NCBI GenBank assembly: GCA_026388345.1
Contig: JAPLJY010000031.1
Location: 1-10,177 of the forward strand
Source: Deltaproteobacteria bacterium
GTDB lineage: Bacteria; Desulfobacterota; Syntrophia; Syntrophales; UBA5619
Length of the DNA: 10,177 nucleotides
Direction: 5' to 3'
Part shown: positions 6,401 through 10,177 of the stretch, in pieces
Layout: each line of letters begins with the position of its first letter
How positions within the stretch are numbered: the stretch's first letter is position 1
Translations under genes and position numbers: made by a program
Notes under the pieces: model-generated
The model's input: the letters and a program-made list of their open reading frames with translations, nothing else
Told to the model about the DNA's origin: nothing
Databases searched by the model: none

Positions 6401-7603
6401 ATGGATAAAGATAAATTTCGGATATTGAATTATTTTTCAATCATTATGCTCTGTCTCATCGTCCTTCTTCCCGTGGCGCTCATGGCCGCGGAAACCCCGC
6501 TCATGTCCCTCGACGCGGCAAAATCCGCCATTGAACAAGCCCAAAGAGCAGGGGCTGAACAGCAGGCGTTGGATGACCTTTCGGCAGCGAAATCATGGCT
6601 TGCCCAGGCGGATAAGGCCTTCACCGCCGCAAATTCGGTCATGGCGATGATCAGCACATCCAAAACGAAGAAAGCCAGGGAGGAAGAGGTCATTTACCTG
6701 GCCACCATGGCAAAAATCAAGGCCCTGACTGCGGAGGCAATCGCAAAAAAGTTCACGACGGCAGCCAAACTGAAGGATACGATGAAAGACCTCTCCGATT
6801 ATCAGAGTGCCATTGTCGTCATGAAGGACAAACAGCAGCAGGCGGAAATGGCAAAGGAAGTCCAGGCCAAGGCGGAGGATGAGCGAAAGCATTTGGGAGA
6901 GTCCCAGCGGGCAGCAGAGGAGATAGAGGCCCAAAAAAGAAAAGAACTGTTGGAAGCTCAACGAAAAATGGCCGAACTTGAAGCCCTTAGGCAAAGAGAA
7001 ATCCAGGAAGCCAGGCTGAAAGAAGCAGAAAGGGAAAAGGAGGCCGTCCAGGCCAAACTGAAAGACGAGCAGATGGGCGCCCAGCGGGCCAAAGAAGTGA
7101 TGGAGATAAAAGCCGGAGAGGAAAAGCTCTCAGCGGAAAAGGTGAAACTGGCCGCCATGCAGGCCAAACTGCAGGCCTTGGAACAAGAAAAGGCCATGCT
7201 GACCGCGGCCGGCCAGATTCCCAAAGTGACGGCCAGGACTGGAGACAAAAAAATCATTATGACTATTCTGGCCGTTCATCTCTTCACTTCTGGAAACGAT
7301 CTTTCGTCTGCGGGTAAGGAGATTTTGGACGGTATCGCGAAATTCTTAAAGACTTACCCTGACAACAAAGTTGCGGCCCGGGGATATACGGACAGCACGG
7401 GAAAACAGGCCGCCAACCAGGCGCTGTCGGAGAAGAGGGCTCAGAAAGTCCGGGAATACCTGGTGGCTTACCAGAACATTGCCCCAGGCCGGATTACAGC
7501 CGAGGGGCTCGGGCCGGCACAACCCGTGGCGACCAATGCCTCCGAAGCGGGGAGGGCGCTGAACCGCAGGGTTGAACTGACGATTCTCACCGGAGAACCA
7601 TGA
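6401..7603 (+). CDS. OmpA-family peptidoglycan-binding protein with long coiled coil
   Basis: This 400-residue envelope protein has four parts. First is a signal peptide (hydrophobic about 12-30, ending ALMAAET). Next is an Ala-rich helical domain (about 33-115) resembling the DUF4398-like upstream protein. Residues about 125-270 form a highly charged coiled coil rich in K, E, Q and A. The C-terminal OmpA/MotB domain spans about 275-398. The last has the expected DAP-binding pattern: ARGYTDSTG with Asp331, Asn339, LSEKRAQKV with Arg346, and NRRVELTIL at the end. There is no beta-barrel domain, so this is not a porin. It probably anchors to peptidoglycan through the C-terminus and spans the periplasm with the coiled coil. 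AAAGGGGG lies upstream of the ATG. The final ACCATGA overlaps the start of the DUF362 gene by 4 bases. Confidence 0.9.
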   Translation: MDKDKFRILNYFSIIMLCLIVLLPVALMAAETPLMSLDAAKSAIEQAQRAGAEQQALDDLSAAKSWLAQADKAFTAANSVMAMISTSKTKKAREEEVIYLATMAKIKALTAEAIAKKFTTAAKLKDTMKDLSDYQSAIVVMKDKQQQAEMAKEVQAKAEDERKHLGESQRAAEEIEAQKRKELLEAQRKMAELEALRQREIQEARLKEAEREKEAVQAKLKDEQMGAQRAKEVMEIKAGEEKLSAEKVKLAAMQAKLQALEQEKAMLTAAGQIPKVTARTGDKKIIMTILAVHLFTSGNDLSSAGKEILDGIAKFLKTYPDNKVAARGYTDSTGKQAANQALSEKRAQKVREYLVAYQNIAPGRITAEGLGPAQPVATNASEAGRALNRRVELTILTGEP

Positions 7604-8634
7604 TACATGGCGAATCAAGAACGCCGATGACCGATATCCGTCAGATTCCGGGAAATTCCGCTGAATCCCTCCGCAGTCTGCTCCAGGGTTTTACAACCCC
7701 CTTTGCGGCCGGCGAGAGCGTAGGAATCAAACTCCACTGGGGGGAGAGGAAAAACAGAAACTTCCTTCACCCGCGGTACGCGCGCGAGATCGTCCGGTGG
7801 CTGCTGGAATCCGGTGTCCGGCCCTTCGTGTTTGACACGACCGTCCTCTATTCCGGTGGAAGGAGAACCGGGACAGACAGCCTGCAGACCGCAGCGGAAC
7901 ACGGCTTTACGGAAGATTATCTCGGCTGTCCGGTCCGGATCGGCGACGGCATGGACGGGCGCGATATCATTGAATTGGCCGGAGGATACCGCCATTTTCC
8001 CTCGGTGCAGGCCGCGGCGATCGTTCGGAAGACGGACGGTTTCGTGATCTTTTCCCATTTCAAGGGGCACATGGAGTCCTCCTTCGGCGGGGCCATCAAG
8101 AACATCTCCATGGGAATCGCTTCCCGCGCCCAGAAGCAACGGATGCATGCGGACGCCCATCCCATTTTGAATCCGAAGAAGTGCAACCGGTGCGGGTTTT
8201 GTGCCGAGGTCTGTCCCACCGGCGCCGCGATCCTGCCGGCGGATGGAGACCCCGTTTATGACCTGAAGGCCTGCATCGGCTGTTCCCAGTGCATTGCCCT
8301 CTGCCCGCAGTCTGCCCTGAAGATCTTCTGGGATACGGACATCACGGTATTCCAGGAGAGGCTGGTGGAGACGGCGGCGGCCATCTGGAGGGAAATCGGA
8401 GCCAAAACGGTCATCGTCAACGCCCTCATCCGGATGGTCGCGGAATGCGACTGCATGCCGGGCAACCATCCGGTCATTGCAGCGGATTCCGGATTCATCG
8501 CGGGCAGCCACCCGGTCACCGTCGATGAGGAGTCCATCCGCCTGGTCGGCGCAAAACCGTTCGACCGAGCCCATCAACATATTCCCTGGCAGCGGCAGTT
8601 CACCTACGCCCGTGAGATCGGCTTTATGCCATAG
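7600..8634 (+). CDS. DUF362 protein with two [4Fe-4S] ferredoxin clusters
   Basis: The 344-residue protein starts at an ATG that overlaps the OmpA stop, with GGAG five bases upstream; an in-frame ATG at 7627 is an alternative. It has a DUF362 domain: GIKLHWGERKNRNFLHP, VFDTTVLYSGGRR, then FSHFKGHMESSFGGAIKNISMG and the late motif AECDCMPG (Cys283, Cys285) with a following HPVTVDEESI segment. Inserted at 195-235 are two ferredoxin motifs: CNRCGFCAEVCP (Cys195, 198, 201, 205) and CIGCSQCIALCP (Cys225, 228, 231, 235), each able to bind a [4Fe-4S] cluster. No signal peptide or membrane span is seen, so it is cytoplasmic. DUF362 proteins are common in anaerobes and their reaction is not established. 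An electron-transfer or iron-sulfur-dependent role is inference. Confidence 0.92.
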   Translation: MIHGESRTPMTDIRQIPGNSAESLRSLLQGFTTPFAAGESVGIKLHWGERKNRNFLHPRYAREIVRWLLESGVRPFVFDTTVLYSGGRRTGTDSLQTAAEHGFTEDYLGCPVRIGDGMDGRDIIELAGGYRHFPSVQAAAIVRKTDGFVIFSHFKGHMESSFGGAIKNISMGIASRAQKQRMHADAHPILNPKKCNRCGFCAEVCPTGAAILPADGDPVYDLKACIGCSQCIALCPQSALKIFWDTDITVFQERLVETAAAIWREIGAKTVIVNALIRMVAECDCMPGNHPVIAADSGFIAGSHPVTVDEESIRLVGAKPFDRAHQHIPWQRQFTYAREIGFMP

Positions 8635-8649
8635 CAAGACACATCTTGC
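8634..8649. terminator. Possible bidirectional terminator hairpin between convergent genes
   Basis: GCAAGA-CACA-TCTTGC forms a perfect 6-bp stem with a 4-nt loop. It fills the 17-base gap between the DUF362 stop and the hydrolase stop. Being symmetric it could act on both transcripts, but neither side has a T-run, so it may be weak. Confidence 0.4.
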
Positions 8650-8651
8650 GA

Positions 8652-9551
8652 TTACAGCTTTCTCCCGGCATCGACCTTCCGGTAGCGACCGTTTTCCAAA
8701 AGGATGATCCCCCGTTTCTTAAGGTGTTCCAGGTGCTTGATCATGTGAACCCGCTCACCGAAGGCGAAAAACGCCTTCGGCTCCCGCGGTCTCCCGTAGA
8801 TGATCCAAGAATTTACGATCTCCTCCAGTGTTCTGGGCTGTTCGAGAAGAGCCAACAATTTTTTCTCCCTTTCCGCGATCACCGAGCCGTACTGCCGCCA
8901 GAGTTCCGCAGGCGAGTCTTCGAAGAAGCCGGTTTCATGGCCGGTCAGAACAATATGGGCCGGAATTCCCCGGAGGAGGTCGAGAGATGCCCGTGTTTCA
9001 TCGATGTCGGAAAAGAGGTCCCCGTACCAGGGACCGAAACGGGTGAGGTCATAATCCCCGGCGAAGAGGACGGAGGGTTCCCGGAATAAGAAGGCAAGGT
9101 GGCCGGGGGTGTGTCCCGGGGTTGCGATTACGTCCACAGACAGATCACCGAGAAGGATGGTCTCACCATCCATAAGATAACAAGCCGGTTTTCGCGGCCG
9201 GTAATGGAACTGCTCCCGGAGGAGCGGCTCCCAGAAAATCCGTTCCTGATCATTGAGGCCATACCAGTCGAGGAGGATCTGCAGATCGGCAAGCGGCGGG
9301 GCGTCCCAGGGGGAGATCCACAGGGGGAGATCGTCGAAGAGGTCCAGGTGCATGAAATGGTCCTCGTGCCAGTGGCTGAGCCAGACCATCTTCACCTCCT
9401 CTTCGGCGCGGAGACGGATGAGCCTTTCCCGGTCCGATGCCGGATCGATGAGGACGCCCGCACCTTCGATATAGAGGGAGTGGCAGAAGGGATAACGCCC
9501 CCGGTTTTCGCCGGGGAGGAAACGGATCGGACCAAAAGAACGTTCTTCCAT
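8652..9551 (-). CDS. MBL-fold metallo-hydrolase with C-terminal winged-helix-like domain
   Basis: The 299-residue protein has a metallo-beta-lactamase fold. The metal ligands are visible: LSHWHEDH with His60, His62, Asp64 and His65; TPGHTPGH with His147 or His151; AGDYDLT with Asp166; and LTGHETGF with His205. This matches a dinuclear zinc or iron site. After about residue 215 comes a helical region (VNSWIIYGRPREPKAFFAFG, then HLEHLKKRGIILLENGRYRKV) that resembles the winged-helix tail of LACTB2-like hydrolases. The substrate is unknown; members act on thioesters, phosphodiesters or RNA. It is likely cytoplasmic, with no signal peptide. The ATG is at 9549-9551 and TATAGGT lies 8 bases upstream as a weak ribosome site. 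The repeat cluster begins only 19 bases upstream of the start, so its promoter must lie within or beyond it. The gene converges with the DUF362 gene. Confidence 0.92.
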   Translation of the reverse strand: MEERSFGPIRFLPGENRGRYPFCHSLYIEGAGVLIDPASDRERLIRLRAEEEVKMVWLSHWHEDHFMHLDLFDDLPLWISPWDAPPLADLQILLDWYGLNDQERIFWEPLLREQFHYRPRKPACYLMDGETILLGDLSVDVIATPGHTPGHLAFLFREPSVLFAGDYDLTRFGPWYGDLFSDIDETRASLDLLRGIPAHIVLTGHETGFFEDSPAELWRQYGSVIAEREKKLLALLEQPRTLEEIVNSWIIYGRPREPKAFFAFGERVHMIKHLEHLKKRGIILLENGRYRKVDAGRKL

Positions 9552-9569
9552 CGAAATGACCTATAAAAG

Positions 9570-9769
9570 TGAGGTAATTGCAAAAGTACCTATAAGTCCC
9601 CTCCCCCTCTGGCGGGGGAGGGTTAGGGTGGGGGGGAGATTGCCATGAAATCAGCATGTTGCAATTTCACCCACCCCCTAACCCCCTCCCGTGAAGGGAG
9701 GGGGGAACATATTTGGAAGAGTTTTGCAAGAGCCTCAAGTAGATAGGGAATGGGCTGAGACATTTGCAA
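9570..9769. repeat. Nested TTGCAA-type repeats around the double hairpin
   Basis: TGAGGTAATTGCAA (9570-9583) and TGAGACATTTGCAA (9756-9769) are imperfect direct repeats, while TTGCAAGAGCCTCA (9724-9737) is an imperfect inverted copy of both. An 8-bp inverted pair TTGCAAAA/TTTTGCAA at 9578-9585 and 9722-9729 encloses the double hairpin, and another TTGCAA lies in the centre (9659-9664). The layout suggests a compound element. Confidence 0.55.
9597..9707. repeat. Double GC-rich hairpin element (REP/MITE-like inverted repeat)
   Basis: The left arm (9597-9642) and the reverse complement of the right arm (9662-9707) are close copies, separated by 19 bases. Each arm contains a perfect 9-bp stem: CCCTCCCCC/GGGGGAGGG at 9599-9607 and 9614-9622 (6-nt loop), and CCCCCTCCC/GGGAGGGGG at 9682-9690 and 9696-9704 (5-nt loop). 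A TTAGGG-type segment follows the left stem and its complement precedes the right one. This form is typical of dispersed intergenic palindromes; no transposase lies here, so any mobility would be in trans. Confidence 0.75.
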
Positions 9770-9813
9770 CTTGTTTAAACTATAGAAAGGAGATGCAGGA
9801 TCTGTCAAGAAAA

Positions 9814-9858
9814 ACCCGCCCGCTATGACACCCGCCCGCTATGACCGCCAGCTATGAC
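9814..9858. repeat. 16-bp tandem repeat, two perfect copies plus a partial third
   Basis: ACCCGCCCGCTATGAC occurs at 9814-9829 and again directly at 9830-9845; CGCCAGCTATGAC (9846-9858) is a degenerate, shortened third copy. The array ends 1 base before the -35 box of the proposed helicase promoter, so it may be a binding site for a regulator. Confidence 0.8.
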
Positions 9859-9859
9859 C

Positions 9860-9888
9860 TTGACCGGCAAACCATTTTAACCTATAGT
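9860..9888 (+). promoter_or_regulatory. Promoter of the UvrD/PcrA-type helicase gene
   Basis: TTGACC (9860-9865) and TATAGT (9883-9888) each match the sigma-70 consensus at 5 of 6 bases and are separated by 17 bases. Initiation near 9895 would give a leader of about 145 nt before the ATG at 10041. Confidence 0.65.
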
Positions 9889-9934
9889 CCCATCGAAATG
9901 GATCGCCATGCAATAACGTCGTCATTACGGACAT

Positions 9935-10008
9935 GGACGGGTCCGTCCGGATCCCGGCGGAGAAGATACAAGAACGCGGCGGTGAAATGGGTCCGGGATC
10001 CCCGGACC
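9935..10008 (+). promoter_or_regulatory. Hairpins in the helicase leader
   Basis: GGACG/CGTCC at 9935-9939 and 9944-9948 form a 5-bp stem. GGTCCGGG/CCCGGACC at 9990-9997 and 10001-10008 form a perfect 8-bp stem with a 3-nt loop. GGTCCG at 9940-9945 can instead pair with CGGACC at 10003-10008, so the stems could compete. The second stem lacks a T-run (GTTTCCC follows), so it is a weak terminator at best. No gene was recognised in 9889-10040. Confidence 0.4.
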
Positions 10009-10040
10009 GTTTCCCGTGTAATGGGCAGGGCAACGAAACG

Positions 10041-10177
10041 ATGATCGATTACGAAAAAGAGCTCAATCCGGAGCAGCTCCGCGTCGTTCTGGAAGAGGGG
10101 GGACCTCTCCTGGTCATCGCCGGGGCGGGGAGCGGGAAGACGCGGACGCTCACCTACCGCGTAGCCCATCTCGTCGA
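10041..10177 (+). CDS. UvrD/PcrA/Rep-family superfamily 1 DNA helicase, N-terminal part
   Basis: Forty-five codons before the window end read [20 protein letters not shown] and then [29 protein letters not shown] is the family Q-motif that contacts the adenine. AGAGSGKT is the Walker A motif (residues 28-35) of the UvrD/PcrA/Rep group of 3'-5' DNA helicases, which use ATP to unwind DNA in repair or replication restart. Full members run 650-900 residues, so over nine-tenths lies outside. The choice among UvrD, PcrA, Rep or AddA-like members cannot be made from this piece. No AGGAGG-type site is next to the ATG (GGGCAGGGCAACGAAACG precedes it; CAGGG is the nearest purine run). Confidence 0.9.
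   Translation, partial: MIDYEKELNPEQLRVVLEEGGPLLVIAGAGSGKTRTLTYRVAHLV

Noticed and set aside
7615..8637. A 340-codon minus-strand open frame opposite the DUF362 gene
   Set aside because: The plus strand carries eight correctly spaced ferredoxin cysteines and DUF362 motifs and fits the operon; the minus frame is the mirror of a GC-rich gene.
9099..9566. A 155-codon plus-strand frame opposite the hydrolase gene
   Set aside because: The minus strand has the complete HxHxDH metal site; the plus frame has no supportable motif.
9599..9704. CRISPR array
   Set aside because: The GC-rich segments are inverted, not direct, repeats; there are only two, with no regular spacers and no cas genes.
9882..10169. 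A 95-codon minus-strand frame antisense to the helicase start
   Set aside because: It overlaps the Walker A coding sequence on the other strand, has no convincing ribosome site, and shows no recognisable motif.

Overview
This 10.2 kb window looks like chromosomal DNA of an anaerobic, moderately GC-rich Gram-negative bacterium. A syntrophic or sulfate-reducer-like member of the Desulfobacterota (former Deltaproteobacteria) fits best. The hints are a 6-phosphofructokinase with pyrophosphate-type residues, two ferredoxin-domain proteins (one a DUF362 protein), a TRAP transporter, a DUF4398/OmpA envelope gene pair, and GC-rich palindromic intergenic repeats. The lineage is inference; there is no rRNA or other marker gene.

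Layout. Positions 1-1619 (minus strand) carry the start of a cold-shock protein gene, cut by the window edge, with a long hairpin-rich leader, and behind it a phosphofructokinase gene with its own promoter. A divergent promoter region (1620-1853) separates these from a plus-strand gene (1854-2893). That gene encodes a winged-helix-like plus ferredoxin protein and is broken by a frameshift with an apparent small deletion. Next comes a tight three-gene TRAP transporter operon (2945-5815): periplasmic binding protein, small permease, large permease. A strong promoter at 5895-5923 then drives a second tight operon (5985-8634): a small secreted DUF4398-like helical protein, a long coiled-coil OmpA-type peptidoglycan-binding protein, and a DUF362/ferredoxin protein whose start codon overlaps the OmpA stop. 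A minus-strand MBL-fold hydrolase (8652-9551) converges on this operon, with a small hairpin between the two stop codons.

Positions 9552-10040 are non-coding and unusually rich in repeats: two GC-rich hairpins in mirror orientation, nested TTGCAA-type repeats, an 11-bp direct repeat, and a 16-bp tandem repeat next to a near-consensus promoter. That promoter leads, through a leader with competing hairpins, into the start of a UvrD/PcrA-type helicase gene running off the window end.

How the genes work together: the pyrophosphate-type PFK suggests reversible, energy-saving glycolysis; the TRAP operon imports an unidentified organic anion; the DUF4398/OmpA pair probably acts at the cell envelope. 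No clearly new multi-gene system is evident. The most interesting items are the broken Fe-S gene, the DUF4398-OmpA-DUF362 coupling, the structured cold-shock leader, and the repeat cluster between the hydrolase and helicase genes.
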